From assembly GCF_050306235.1 (NCBI RefSeq), contig NZ_JBLWFH010000001.1:372001-436000 (forward strand): DNA of 64,000 nt, given 5' to 3'. Made by a program: the position numbers and the translations under genes. This DNA comes from Glaciecola sp947496235 (lineage in GTDB: Bacteria > Pseudomonadota > Gammaproteobacteria > Enterobacterales > Alteromonadaceae). Position 1 is the first letter of the stretch. Each line of letters begins with the position of its first letter. The notes beneath the pieces were generated by a model, which worked only from the letters and a program-made list of their open reading frames with translations, was not told where the DNA came from and made no database searches. Positions 34,313 to 43,463 of this stretch are shown piece after piece.

Positions 34313-36223
34313 ATGTTGAAGTATGAAAAAAAGCTACTAAACTGTCTCTGTAATGTGTCTAGTTCATTTTTCATCTATATTGCCGCAGTTTGGCTAATCT
34401 GGGCCATGCCCATGTACGCTTTAGCTAGTGAATTTGCTCAAGCTCAGCAGATAGAAGACAGTGATATTAGCTTCAACGAAAAGTATAAATCCTTATTGTT
34501 ATTGCTTGAAGATTCTGAAACTTGGTCAACCGAAGAGCAGAGCTCATATTTTCAATGGTTAGGAACTGCGGCTGGCGAAATTGACAAATTAGAAGAAGCA
34601 GAAACCTACCTTACTAAATCAATTGTATTGATCAAAGATTCAGCGCCGTCAGAGCAATTGGCGTTTAGCTTATTAGAACGTTCGTATTTTAGATATTTAG
34701 ATACAGGAGACACTCAAATCTATTGCCCTGATAGATTTTTAGCTATTGATATTGCCAGACAACTTGAAACATCTGAGATGTTGCTTAAAGCATTAACTCA
34801 GGCGGCTTTTTGTGCCACAGACACCAAGGACTTTCAAACCGGATTAAGTTTGCTAAAAGAAGCATTAAATATAATGGAAGTTGATTCTATTCCAAGCACC
34901 GATAAAGGACTAATTTATAATGCTACCGGTAATATTTATCGCAGCAATGGCCTACATGAGCGGGCTTATTTCTACATCAAAAAAGCTTATGACGAATGGT
35001 TTGCAATTCAAGATTATGTAGGTATGTTCAACATGTTGCATACGTTAAATGCAGAAGCTATCTCTTTGCAACAATTCGAGGTAGCACAAAGTCATGTGGA
35101 TAAAATGTTTGAAATGGCAAATGCTAATTATGCGGGAATAGACTTTTTATTCTTTGCAAATTTTAACCAAGGCACCTTGTTTTATGCACAAGAAAAGTTT
35201 GAAAAAGCCTATGCCAGCTTTTTAAACGCTTATGAGTTAAAAGAAACTACTGTAGAGCAAGATTTTGTAAACACTCTGGTGTCCTTTCTATCTTTTTCAG
35301 CTTGGTATAATAACGACTTCACCTCAGCCCTTGAATACGCAAATTTAGCGTCCCAAAGCAAGCCTAAGAGTATTAGAGAAAAACTCTTACTGGACGGAAT
35401 AATTCACAGCGCAACGAGTTCTAAAAATGAAAAGCAAACTATGTATAGGCTTTTAGAGCTCGATAAATACTATCGGCAAAAAAATTCTGAGTTATTGTCT
35501 AATCAAATCGGTGTACTTTCCCTTGAACACGATGTGGTTGTCACCAATGTTGAAAAAGAACTATTGGAAAAACAACTAGCTTTAAGCCAACTTGAAATTG
35601 AAAAAAAGCAAGCAGAAGAAGAGCACACACAATTTGTACAGCGGATATTAATTATAATTCTAGGTATGCTGTTTCTCGGTCTGTTTGGCTTATTTTGGGC
35701 ATTGTCCTATTTCAAGAAGATGGCGGGAACCGATTTTCTTACCGGAGTAAAAAGCCGTAGGGCCGCATTTAAGCTTGGCGAAAAAATCATGCACAGCAAT
35801 TTGGAGCAAGATAAAGAATTTAGTGTACTTGCCATTGATGTGGACCATTTTAAACGTATAAATGATAACTATGGACACCACATTGGCGATATTACGTTAA
35901 AAGAGATCGCTAAACGATTGCAAAATGCATTACGCAAAAAAGACATCCTAGCCAGAATTGGTGGCGAGGAATTTCTGATTTTATTACCCAATACTGCTCA
36001 GACAGAAGCAACCGATTTAGCTCAGCGGTTACGTGAAAAAATGAATAAGGATCCCATCAACTTCGATAAACGTTCTTTGTCTATTACCATCAGTATTGGT
36101 GTAGCAACAAACACATCAGGCGTTGCTTTCGATAAGCTGATTGCAGTTGCTGATAATGCTTTATATCAAGCAAAGGAAACAGGTAGAAATAAGGTTGTGG
36201 TAGCGGACGTTGCTAGTTCGTGA
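34313..36223 (+). CDS. TPR-containing membrane diguanylate cyclase (GGDEF)
   Basis: The 636-residue protein has an N-terminal hydrophobic signal or anchor (about residues 18-38), a periplasmic helical region with TPR-like repeats (about 50-390), a coiled coil (about 400-440), a TM helix (about 443-465), and a C-terminal GGDEF domain. The active site is GGEEF (near 549), and an inhibitory RxxD site (RKKD) lies exactly five residues before it, so it is predicted to be an active cyclase with product feedback. The N-terminal repeats may sense a protein or peptide in the periplasm. It follows a prepilin gene and precedes a tRNA. Confidence 0.88.
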   Translation: MLKYEKKLLNCLCNVSSSFFIYIAAVWLIWAMPMYALASEFAQAQQIEDSDISFNEKYKSLLLLLEDSETWSTEEQSSYFQWLGTAAGEIDKLEEAETYLTKSIVLIKDSAPSEQLAFSLLERSYFRYLDTGDTQIYCPDRFLAIDIARQLETSEMLLKALTQAAFCATDTKDFQTGLSLLKEALNIMEVDSIPSTDKGLIYNATGNIYRSNGLHERAYFYIKKAYDEWFAIQDYVGMFNMLHTLNAEAISLQQFEVAQSHVDKMFEMANANYAGIDFLFFANFNQGTLFYAQEKFEKAYASFLNAYELKETTVEQDFVNTLVSFLSFSAWYNNDFTSALEYANLASQSKPKSIREKLLLDGIIHSATSSKNEKQTMYRLLELDKYYRQKNSELLSNQIGVLSLEHDVVVTNVEKELLEKQLALSQLEIEKKQAEEEHTQFVQRILIIILGMLFLGLFGLFWALSYFKKMAGTDFLTGVKSRRAAFKLGEKIMHSNLEQDKEFSVLAIDVDHFKRINDNYGHHIGDITLKEIAKRLQNALRKKDILARIGGEEFLILLPNTAQTEATDLAQRLREKMNKDPINFDKRSLSITISIGVATNTSGVAFDKLIAVADNALYQAKETGRNKVVVADVASS

Positions 36224-36242
36224 ATAAGGTGAGGATGTTAAT

Positions 36243-36319
36243 TGGTCGGTGTGAGAGGATTTGAACCTCCGACCCCTGACACCCCATGACAGTGCGCTAC
36301 CAAGCTGCGCCACACACCG
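36243..36319 (-). tRNA. proL: tRNA-Pro (anticodon GGG)
   Basis: The 77-base gene on the minus strand folds as a cloverleaf: acceptor CGGTGTG / CACACCG, D arm GCGC...GCGC, anticodon loop ATGGGGT giving GGG, T arm with GGTTCAAATCC, and encoded CCA. The anticodon stem CTGTC/GTCAG holds a U-U opposition at 30-40, as does E. coli proL. It reads proline codons CCC and CCU. Confidence 0.95.
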
Positions 36320-36383
36320 ACCGTAGGCTGCGCATTATATGGATTTGGTACAGATAAGCAAGTGTTTTATAAGCTTAATTCAG

Positions 36384-37085
36384 CTAAATATCTATGCAAA
36401 CAAGACCGGTTTCAGTTTTATTTAATACTGCTTTCAGTGCACCTGAATTAGTCCAGACTGCTGATTGCCCTGCGTTAATATAATCAGCACTTTTCCCAGT
36501 GGCATTTGAAAATATTATCGGCATATTGAGTTTTCGAGCTGTTTCGCCATAAAATTCAAACGCACTTGCCATTGAGTGATTTGATTTTGCTACCCCAACA
36601 AGGTAAGCATCAGCATTTTTGTGTCGATTAACATGTGGTTGTTGTAGAGACTCATAACAGATACCTATGGCTAGATGCTTGTTTTGCCATTGCAATAAAT
36701 TATCTTTTTGCCCAGGCGTGTAATAAGGCAATTCATCGTCATGCAAAAGGCGTTTTTGATAATCCCAACAAGCGCAATCTGGAAAAATGAATCTATGGTT
36801 AATAAACACCTGTTTGCCATCTAACTTGGGAAAGCCGCCCCCGATTGCTATCTGAAATTGGTTAGAGGCTTGTTGCAAAACTTGGGTAAATTGCATTATC
36901 AAAGGAGCAAATTCTTTCGCCATCTCTATAGCGCCTTTATCTAGATATCCGGTAAGCGATAATTCAGGGTATATTATGAGATTTGCACCCTGCTCTGCCG
37001 CTAAACTCATCAAGTGAAGATGCTGTTCAAGATGATAATCGAAATCACCCAATCGGCTCTCTATTTGTCCCGCGGCAATCCTCAT
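36384..37085 (-). CDS. Carbon-nitrogen hydrolase (nitrilase superfamily)
   Basis: The 233-residue product has the nitrilase Glu-Lys-Cys triad: Glu in IIYPELSLTGY, Lys in DYQKRLL, and Cys in AIGICYESL. These enzymes cleave amide or nitrile bonds in small molecules, often as metabolite-repair omega-amidases, but the substrate is not predictable here. I start at the ATG 7 bases after AAAGGA, which begins MRIAAGQIE as in other family members. It lies downstream of greA on the same strand, separated by a terminator. Confidence 0.88.
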   Translation of the reverse strand: MRIAAGQIESRLGDFDYHLEQHLHLMSLAAEQGANLIIYPELSLTGYLDKGAIEMAKEFAPLIMQFTQVLQQASNQFQIAIGGGFPKLDGKQVFINHRFIFPDCACWDYQKRLLHDDELPYYTPGQKDNLLQWQNKHLAIGICYESLQQPHVNRHKNADAYLVGVAKSNHSMASAFEFYGETARKLNMPIIFSNATGKSADYINAGQSAVWTNSGALKAVLNKTETGLVCIDI

Positions 37086-37110
37086 TCTATTGTCCTTTAA
37101 TGAATACACA

Positions 37111-37146
37111 TAAAAAAATCCGGTGTAGCTAGGCTAGACCGGATTT
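37111..37146 (-). terminator. Intrinsic terminator after greA
   Basis: On the minus strand a 9-bp stem (AAATCCGGT / ACCGGATTT) is followed by a T-run of seven. It separates greA from the nitrilase-family gene. Confidence 0.85.
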
Positions 37147-37164
37147 AGTATTAAATACGTTTAC

Positions 37165-37641
37165 TTATTTATATTCAACTTCGATGATTTCGTACTCAAC
37201 TGTACCTGCTGGGGTTTGAATATTCACAATATCATCTAGCTCTTTTCCAATTAACCCTCTGGCAATAGGCGAGTTTACTGAGATTAAACCATTTTTAATA
37301 TCCGCTTCATCATCACCAACGATACGGTAAGTGGTTTCTTCTTCATTGCTGACATTTAAGATGGTAACAGTTGTACCAAACACAACTTTTCCGTTGTTAG
37401 GCAATTTGGTGACATCAATAATTTGAGCGTTTGAAAGCTTACCTTCGATATCTTGGATGCGACCTTCACAAAAGCTTTGTTGCTCACGAGCTGCATGATA
37501 TTCAGCATTTTCTTTTAAATCGCCATGCTCTCGTGCTTCAGCAATAGCATTAATGATGCGCGGGCGCTCTACAGACTTCAAATGATCTAATTCTTCACGC
37601 AATTTTTTAGCGCCTTCCGCTGTCATGGGATAAGTTGTCAT
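37165..37641 (-). CDS. greA: Transcription elongation factor GreA
   Basis: GreA enters the RNA polymerase secondary channel and stimulates cleavage of backtracked transcripts. The 158 residues equal E. coli GreA. The N-terminal coiled coil has EAREHGDLKENAEYHAAREQQ, with the acidic D-L-K-E-N-A-E tip that supplies the catalytic carboxylates, followed by the FKBP-like C-terminal domain (SPIARGLIGKELDD). It follows carB across a strong terminator-like palindrome, so it probably has its own promoter. Confidence 0.97.
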   Translation of the reverse strand: MTTYPMTAEGAKKLREELDHLKSVERPRIINAIAEAREHGDLKENAEYHAAREQQSFCEGRIQDIEGKLSNAQIIDVTKLPNNGKVVFGTTVTILNVSNEEETTYRIVGDDEADIKNGLISVNSPIARGLIGKELDDIVNIQTPAGTVEYEIIEVEYK

Positions 37642-37708
37642 GATTATTCTCTTTGTTTTTCTGCTTATACCTGATTGTTTGTTCCTTCAAATGAACAATC
37701 AATACGTT

Positions 37709-37742
37709 TAAAAACAAAACGAATGCCAATTGGCATTCGTTG
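37709..37742 (-). terminator. Intrinsic terminator after carB
   Basis: A 24-base perfect palindrome (10-bp arms, AACGAATGCC / GGCATTCGTT, around AATT) is followed on the minus strand by TTTGTTTTT. It ends the carAB transcript before greA. Confidence 0.8.
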
Positions 37743-37825
37743 TTTCGATAGAGATGAACCGATAAGTATATGTCAATTTTGATGTTTTATCATCTTATTT
37801 GATACTTAACAGCTTCCGTTGTGGT

Positions 37826-40800
37826 TTAACCTGTAATGCGCTTATGTAATTCCTGAACGGATTGTACATTACGTTTCGCGTCAGCAGCACTTGCTTTTAA
37901 CGTAGCGAATGCGGCATTCAGCGTTGTCGTATAAGGCACTTTATTCAACAAAGCTTCGCGGCGAATATAGACTGAATCAGTTATCGCCTGACGTCCTTCA
38001 GTTGTATTTACTACATAACAGTATTCACTGTTTTTGATAGCATCTACAATATTAGGACGACCTTCTGATACCTTATTTACTTCTTTGCAATCGATACCTG
38101 CGATTTCAAGAGCTTCGGCAGTGCCACGGGTTGCTTCGATAACAAAACCACTTTCCAGTAACTGTTTAGCTAAATCAACAATTCGCTTCTTATCATTATT
38201 TCGAACAGACAACAGAACTTTACCGGCTTCAGGTAAAGGTGCAGAAGCACCTAGGTTTGCTTTCGCATAGGCCTCTTCAAATGTCTCCCCGACGCCCATA
38301 ACTTCGCCTGTAGAACGCATCTCAGGACCAAGTAAAGGATCAACGCCTTGGAATTTAGCAAAAGGTAACACCACTTCTTTGACTGAGAAAAACGGCGGAA
38401 TGACTTCTTGGGTTACACCCTGCTCTTTCAACGATTTATTCACCATTGTTCGAGCTGCAACCTTGGCTAAAGGAATACCCGTCGCTTTAGATACAAAAGG
38501 AACAGTTCGAGCAGCCCTTGGGTTTACCTCAATCAAATAAACTTCATTGTCTTTAATTGCAAATTGGGTATTCATTAGGCCTTTCACACCTAACTCAAGT
38601 GCCATTTCTTTTACCTGAGTACGCATAACGTCCTGAATATCTTTATTCAATGAATAAGGAGGTAAACTACAAGCAGAATCACCAGAGTGTACGCCAGCTT
38701 GTTCAATATGTTCCATGATCCCGCCGATCACTACGTCGGTACCGTCGCAAATGGCGTCAATATCAACTTCTACTGCGTCATCAAGGAATCTATCTAACAA
38801 TACAGGCGCTTCGTTTGACACCTTCACCGCTTCATTTAGGTAGCGTTTTAAGTCTTTGAGGTCATACACAATTTCCATTGCTCGACCACCTAGAACATAA
38901 GAAGGTCGCACTACCAGTGGAAAACCAATTTCTTTTGCCTTTTCTAGTGCTTGTTCCATATTGCTCACAGTCGCATTAGCAGGTTGTTTCAAACCAAGCT
39001 TTTGCACCATTTTTTGAAAGCGTTCACGATCTTCTGCCATATCGATAGAATCTGGTGAAGTACCTATGATAGGTACGCCGTTTTTCTCTAGATCTCTAGC
39101 TAGTTTAAGTGGTGTTTGACCACCATATTGCACAATGACGCCCGTCGGTTTTTCAACTCGAACTATCTCTAATACATCTTCTAATGTAACAGGCTCAAAA
39201 TACAATCTATCTGACGTATCATAGTCGGTGGAAACAGTTTCAGGGTTACAGTTCACCATGATAGTTTCGTAACCATCTTCACGCATCGCCAGTGCCGCGT
39301 GTACGCAGCAATAATCAAACTCAATACCTTGACCAATTCGATTAGGGCCACCGCCAAGTACCATGATTTTTTTCTTGTTAGAGGGCGCAGCTTCACACTC
39401 TTCGTCGTAGCAAGAATACATATAAGCAGTTGAGGTAGAAAACTCTGCAGCACAGGTATCAACCCGTTTAAATACCGGCAGAACATCAAGCTTTGTTCTT
39501 TGTTCACGAACATTTGTTTCACTGGTATTAGTTAAAGTCGCTAAGCGGGCATCAGAAAAACCTTTACGTTTTAAATTTCGCATTAGGTTTTCGTCAATGC
39601 CAGTTAGCCCAACCCTGGACGACAATTTTTCCAGCTCAATGATTTCTTCGATTTGCACTAGGAACCAGCGATCAATATTGGTAAGTCTAAACACTTCTTC
39701 AATGCTCATACCTAATCTAAATGCATCGCCAATGTAGAAAATACGTTCAGCGCCAGGTTCTCTTAATTCATAAATTATTTTGCTTTGTGCTTCAGGGTCG
39801 TCAAGGTCAATGATGGGATCAAAGCCTGACACTCCAGTTTCTAGCCCTCGAAGTGCTTTTTGCAAAGATTCCTGCTGATTACGACCAATGGCCATAACCT
39901 CACCAACAGATTTCATTTGAGTAGTTAATCTATCGTTTGCGCCGGCGAACTTTTCGAAGTTAAAGCGTGGTATTTTAGTCACAACATAATCGATAGAAGG
40001 CTCAAACGAAGCTGGCGTTAATCCGCCGGTAATGTCGTTATCAAGTTCATCAAGGGTAAAGCCTACCGCTAGTTTTGCTGCAATTTTGGCGATTGGGAAG
40101 CCGGTAGCTTTAGACGCTAAAGCAGATGAGCGAGAAACCCTTGGGTTCATCTCAATGATGACAAGGCGTCCTGTTTTAGGATCCACACCAAATTGCACAT
40201 TAGACCCACCGGTTTCAACACCGATTTCACGTAGTACTGCCATAGCGGCATTACGCATAATCTGGAATTCTTTGTCGGTTAATGTTTGCGCTGGCGCTAC
40301 GGTAATTGAGTCACCAGTATGAACGCCCATGGCATCGATATTTTCAATAGTACAAACGATAATACAGTTATCCGCTTTATCGCGAACCACTTCCATTTCG
40401 TACTCTTTCCAACCAATTAAGGATTCGTCAATTAACAATTCATTGGTGGGAGATAAATCTAGGCCTCTGGCACAGATTTCATTAAATTCTTCGATATTGT
40501 AAGCAATACCACCACCTGAGCCGCCCATGGTGAAAGACGGGCGAATGATACAGGGAAAACCAATGCGCGATAAAACGTCATGAGCCTGTTCCATATCGTG
40601 AGCTATCTCAGCTCTTGGACATTCCAATCCGATTGATTTCATGGCTTTGTCGAATCTTTCGCGGTCTTCAGCTTTATCTATTGCGTCAGCTGTAGCACCT
40701 ATTAGTTCAACGTTAAATTCATCTAAAACACCATGCTTATTCAAGTCTAGAGCACAGTTAAGCGCAGTTTGTCCACCCATGGTAGGAAGGATGGCGTCTG

Positions 40801-41047
40801 GCTTTTCTTTAGCAATGATATTTCTGACCACTTCCCACTGAATTGGCTCGATATAAGTAGCGTCGGCCATTTCAGGATCTGTCATGATAGTTGCAGGGTT
40901 CGAGTTAACCAAAATAACTCGATAGCCTTCTTCTCTTAACGCTTTACAAGCTTGAGCACCTGAATAATCGAACTCACAGGCCTGGCCTATTACAATAGGA
41001 CCAGCGCCTAAAATCAAAATACTTTTGATGTCGGTACGTTTTGGCAT
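37826..41047 (-). CDS. carB: Carbamoyl-phosphate synthase large subunit
   Basis: CarB makes carbamoyl phosphate from bicarbonate, ammonia channelled from CarA, and two ATP, feeding pyrimidine and arginine synthesis. The 1073 residues equal the E. coli protein. Both homologous halves are present: each begins with an LGAGP/LGGGPNRIGQG-type segment and carries an ATP-grasp domain (RPSFTMGGSGGGIAYN, RPSYVLGGRAMEIVYD). The C-terminal allosteric MGS-like domain (about 940-1073) binds UMP and ornithine in homologues. It follows carA by 9 bases. Confidence 0.97.
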   Translation of the reverse strand: MPKRTDIKSILILGAGPIVIGQACEFDYSGAQACKALREEGYRVILVNSNPATIMTDPEMADATYIEPIQWEVVRNIIAKEKPDAILPTMGGQTALNCALDLNKHGVLDEFNVELIGATADAIDKAEDRERFDKAMKSIGLECPRAEIAHDMEQAHDVLSRIGFPCIIRPSFTMGGSGGGIAYNIEEFNEICARGLDLSPTNELLIDESLIGWKEYEMEVVRDKADNCIIVCTIENIDAMGVHTGDSITVAPAQTLTDKEFQIMRNAAMAVLREIGVETGGSNVQFGVDPKTGRLVIIEMNPRVSRSSALASKATGFPIAKIAAKLAVGFTLDELDNDITGGLTPASFEPSIDYVVTKIPRFNFEKFAGANDRLTTQMKSVGEVMAIGRNQQESLQKALRGLETGVSGFDPIIDLDDPEAQSKIIYELREPGAERIFYIGDAFRLGMSIEEVFRLTNIDRWFLVQIEEIIELEKLSSRVGLTGIDENLMRNLKRKGFSDARLATLTNTSETNVREQRTKLDVLPVFKRVDTCAAEFSTSTAYMYSCYDEECEAAPSNKKKIMVLGGGPNRIGQGIEFDYCCVHAALAMREDGYETIMVNCNPETVSTDYDTSDRLYFEPVTLEDVLEIVRVEKPTGVIVQYGGQTPLKLARDLEKNGVPIIGTSPDSIDMAEDRERFQKMVQKLGLKQPANATVSNMEQALEKAKEIGFPLVVRPSYVLGGRAMEIVYDLKDLKRYLNEAVKVSNEAPVLLDRFLDDAVEVDIDAICDGTDVVIGGIMEHIEQAGVHSGDSACSLPPYSLNKDIQDVMRTQVKEMALELGVKGLMNTQFAIKDNEVYLIEVNPRAARTVPFVSKATGIPLAKVAARTMVNKSLKEQGVTQEVIPPFFSVKEVVLPFAKFQGVDPLLGPEMRSTGEVMGVGETFEEAYAKANLGASAPLPEAGKVLLSVRNNDKKRIVDLAKQLLESGFVIEATRGTAEALEIAGIDCKEVNKVSEGRPNIVDAIKNSEYCYVVNTTEGRQAITDSVYIRREALLNKVPYTTTLNAAFATLKASAADAKRNVQSVQELHKRITG

Positions 41048-41056
41048 TCTTTCTTC

Positions 41057-42208
41057 CTATTGCTTAGATTGGGTAATTAAATCGATAAAATGATCAAATA
41101 AATCTGCAGCTTCATGGGGTCCAGGGCTTGCTTCTGGGTGTCCTTGGAAACTGAACGCTGGTCTGTCAGTAAATTCAATACCTTGTAGAGAATTATCAAA
41201 TAAACTCACGTGGGTTACCTGTATGTTGTCAGGTAATGATGCTTGATCCGCGGCAAATCCATGGTTTTGGCTGGTGATCATAACTTTATTCGATCTCAGG
41301 TCTTTCACTGGGTGGTTTGCCCCGTGGTGACCAAATTTCATCTTAATTGTTTTAGCTCCTGCGGCTAACGCTAGTAGCTGATGGCCTAAACAAATACCAA
41401 ACACAGGAATTTTCTTTTCCAAAAACACTTTTATTGCGTCGATTGCGTAATCGCATGGCTCAGGGTCGCCAGGTCCGTTTGATAGGAAAACGCCGTCAGG
41501 ATTCATGGCTAATACTTCTTCTGCTGAGGTTTGCGCCGGTACTATAGTCAGTTTGCAGCCTCTGTCGACAAGCATTCTTAGAATGTTCTTTTTGGCACCG
41601 AAATCGTAAGCCACGACATTAAATTTATAGTCTTGAACATTTGTTGCGTGCCCAGAGCCTAGATTCCAAAGGCCATCAGACCAAGGGTGAGTGTCTTTAC
41701 AGCTTACGACTTTAGCGAGGTCCATCCCTTTAAGACCGGGGAAAGCTTTTGCTTTTTCTAAGGCTGCTTGAGTCGCTTCTTCGATATTATCAACATCTAG
41801 CTCAACTGTCATAATACAGCCGTTTTGCGCACCTTTGTCGCGAAGGATCCTAGTTAACCTTCGAGTATCTATGTCTGCAATACCTAAAATCTTATTCATT
41901 TTTAGATATTCTGAAAGTGATTGCTTGTTTCTAAAATTACTTGCAATTAAAGGTAAATCTCTAATGATGAGACCTTTTGCCCAAACTGTATCTGATTCAA
42001 CATCTTCTTCGTTGGTACCAGTATTGCCTATGTGAGGATAGGTAAGAGTAACAATTTGTTCGGCATAGGATGGATCTGTAAGAATTTCTTGATAACCTGT
42101 CATTGAAGTATTAAATACCACTTCACCAACAGAGTATCCGTGAGCACCGATTGCAGTTCCTTTAAATACAGAACCATCGGCGAGTACAAGCAGGGCAGAA
42201 ACAGCCAA
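41057..42208 (-). CDS. carA: Carbamoyl-phosphate synthase small subunit
   Basis: CarA is the glutaminase subunit that supplies ammonia to CarB. The 383-residue product has the N-terminal CPSase domain (MTGYQEILTDPSY) and a class I glutamine amidotransferase domain with the nucleophile Cys in FGICLGHQLLA and the catalytic His/Glu in QGHPEASPG. The start codon is TTG, 5 bases after a perfect AGGAGG; E. coli carA also starts at UUG, so this appears conserved. The gene is preceded by a leader/spacer of over 300 bases. Confidence 0.96.
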   Translation of the reverse strand: MAVSALLVLADGSVFKGTAIGAHGYSVGEVVFNTSMTGYQEILTDPSYAEQIVTLTYPHIGNTGTNEEDVESDTVWAKGLIIRDLPLIASNFRNKQSLSEYLKMNKILGIADIDTRRLTRILRDKGAQNGCIMTVELDVDNIEEATQAALEKAKAFPGLKGMDLAKVVSCKDTHPWSDGLWNLGSGHATNVQDYKFNVVAYDFGAKKNILRMLVDRGCKLTIVPAQTSAEEVLAMNPDGVFLSNGPGDPEPCDYAIDAIKVFLEKKIPVFGICLGHQLLALAAGAKTIKMKFGHHGANHPVKDLRSNKVMITSQNHGFAADQASLPDNIQVTHVSLFDNSLQGIEFTDRPAFSFQGHPEASPGPHEAADLFDHFIDLITQSKQ

Positions 42209-42533
42209 GTCGACCTCCTGAAATGAGAGATAACTAAGAAAAACTTGCGTTAAGCAAGAATTTCTATATTATTGTCCTCTTTCCTCGCAAAAAGAGGATA
42301 ACATGTCTCTACCAAAACACCTTGCATGTTGCCTTTTTTCTTGATTGCAAGCCTTATTATTTAAGGATTCAATCCTCAATGACCACCAATCAAAACAAGC
42401 TGCAAGAATTTCTTTTTGGCAAATTCCGAGCATTATATACAACAAATTAAACTAGGTCTAACAGTTTTTAAATTGATTTTTAAATATGTAAAAACAAAGC
42501 TTTTATTACCATTATTAGACTTAAGCCCTAAAA
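42209..42533. other. Spacer between dapB and carA with carA leader
   Basis: This 325-base AT-rich spacer must hold the carA promoter on the minus strand. It shows AGGAGG for carA and two small inverted repeats: CTTGC-gttaa-GCAAG at 42244-42258, and TCCTCTT ... AAGAGGA at 42275-42298, neither followed by a T-run. No clear ArgR or PurR box was recognised by eye. A plus-strand reading frame crossing into dapB is not convincing. Confidence 0.5.
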
Positions 42534-43337
42534 TCACAACAATTCCAAAACATTCTGCATCGAAAACAGACCTTTTTCTTTACCTTTTAGCCATTGCGCT
42601 GCATGCAATGCGCCGTTGGCGAAGGTCAATCTACTCGAAGCTTTATGAGTAATTTCAAGGCGTTCCCCAAGCGTCGCAAACATGGCTGTATGCTCACCAA
42701 CAATGTCTCCTGCGCGTACTGTGGCAAAACCTATGGTTTCTCGTGATCTTTCTTCGGTAACACCTTCTCGGCCGTAAACCGCACATTGGTCTAGATTTCG
42801 ATCCAAAGCATCGGCAATTGACTGCCCTATTGCCATAGCTGTGCCCGATGGAGCATCTTTTTTAAATCTATGGTGGGCTTCGAGGATTTCGATATCTGCT
42901 GTGTCTCCCATGACTTTAGCAGCCGTTTTCACAAGATTCAGCATCAAATTAACGCCAACTGAATAGTTGGCAGCAAATACGACTGGGATATATTTTGCAG
43001 CCTCGTCAATCAAAGTTAGCTGTTCGGATGTAAGTCCTGTAGTACCAATAACTATTGGCGTTTTAGAATCTACGGCTAAGTGTAAATTCTGCTCTAATGC
43101 CTCAGGTAACGTAAAGTCAATGAGTACGTCAGCGTGTGTAATAATATCTTTTTTCAGTTCAACCACCTTGATATATTGCCGGCTAATTCCAGCTAATTCA
43201 CCTGCGTCCATTCCGATAAAGGGAGAATTTGACCTTACACTGGCAAATCCTAACGCGACAGATGAATGTGCATATGCGGCTTCGATAAGAACTCTACCCA
43301 TGCGACCATTTGCGCCTAAAATACCCACTTTTACCAT
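42534..43337 (-). CDS. dapB: 4-hydroxy-tetrahydrodipicolinate reductase
   Basis: DapB reduces the dapA product with NAD(P)H in the diaminopimelate/lysine pathway, supplying peptidoglycan precursor. The 267 residues include the dinucleotide-binding GANGRMGR near the start and the catalytic motif EAHHRFKKDAPSGTA, with the His and Lys of the active site. I start at the ATG preceded by AAAGGA, which gives MVKVGILGANGRMG; an upstream start would add nine residues without support. It lies in the classical dnaJ-dapB-carAB neighbourhood, here with extra genes between dnaJ and dapB. Confidence 0.96.
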   Translation of the reverse strand: MVKVGILGANGRMGRVLIEAAYAHSSVALGFASVRSNSPFIGMDAGELAGISRQYIKVVELKKDIITHADVLIDFTLPEALEQNLHLAVDSKTPIVIGTTGLTSEQLTLIDEAAKYIPVVFAANYSVGVNLMLNLVKTAAKVMGDTADIEILEAHHRFKKDAPSGTAMAIGQSIADALDRNLDQCAVYGREGVTEERSRETIGFATVRAGDIVGEHTAMFATLGERLEITHKASSRLTFANGALHAAQWLKGKEKGLFSMQNVLELL

Positions 43338-43463
43338 TTCTTTGATTCCTTTGTTTAAGGTCAATTTGATGAGGGGTATTGTGCATTAATGTATGGCGAT
43401 TAGTAAGTCTAATCTGTTATTCTTTAGATGTTTTTTTACTTTTTTCGTTAAATTGGATTTACT

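Noticed and set aside
22000..36200. Possible genomic island in the accessory region, beside a tRNA gene
   Set aside because: The tRNA-Pro at 36.2 kb is a common integration site, but no integrase, no repeat of the tRNA 3' end and no mobile-element gene were seen.
42244..42298. Small hairpins in the carA leader as a riboswitch
   Set aside because: No known riboswitch core was recognised, arms are short, and no T-run or sequestered Shine-Dalgarno sequence is apparent.
42416..42652. Plus-strand reading frame at the 3' end of dapB
   Set aside because: It overlaps dapB on the other strand, has low-complexity content and no recognisable domain or good ribosome binding site.
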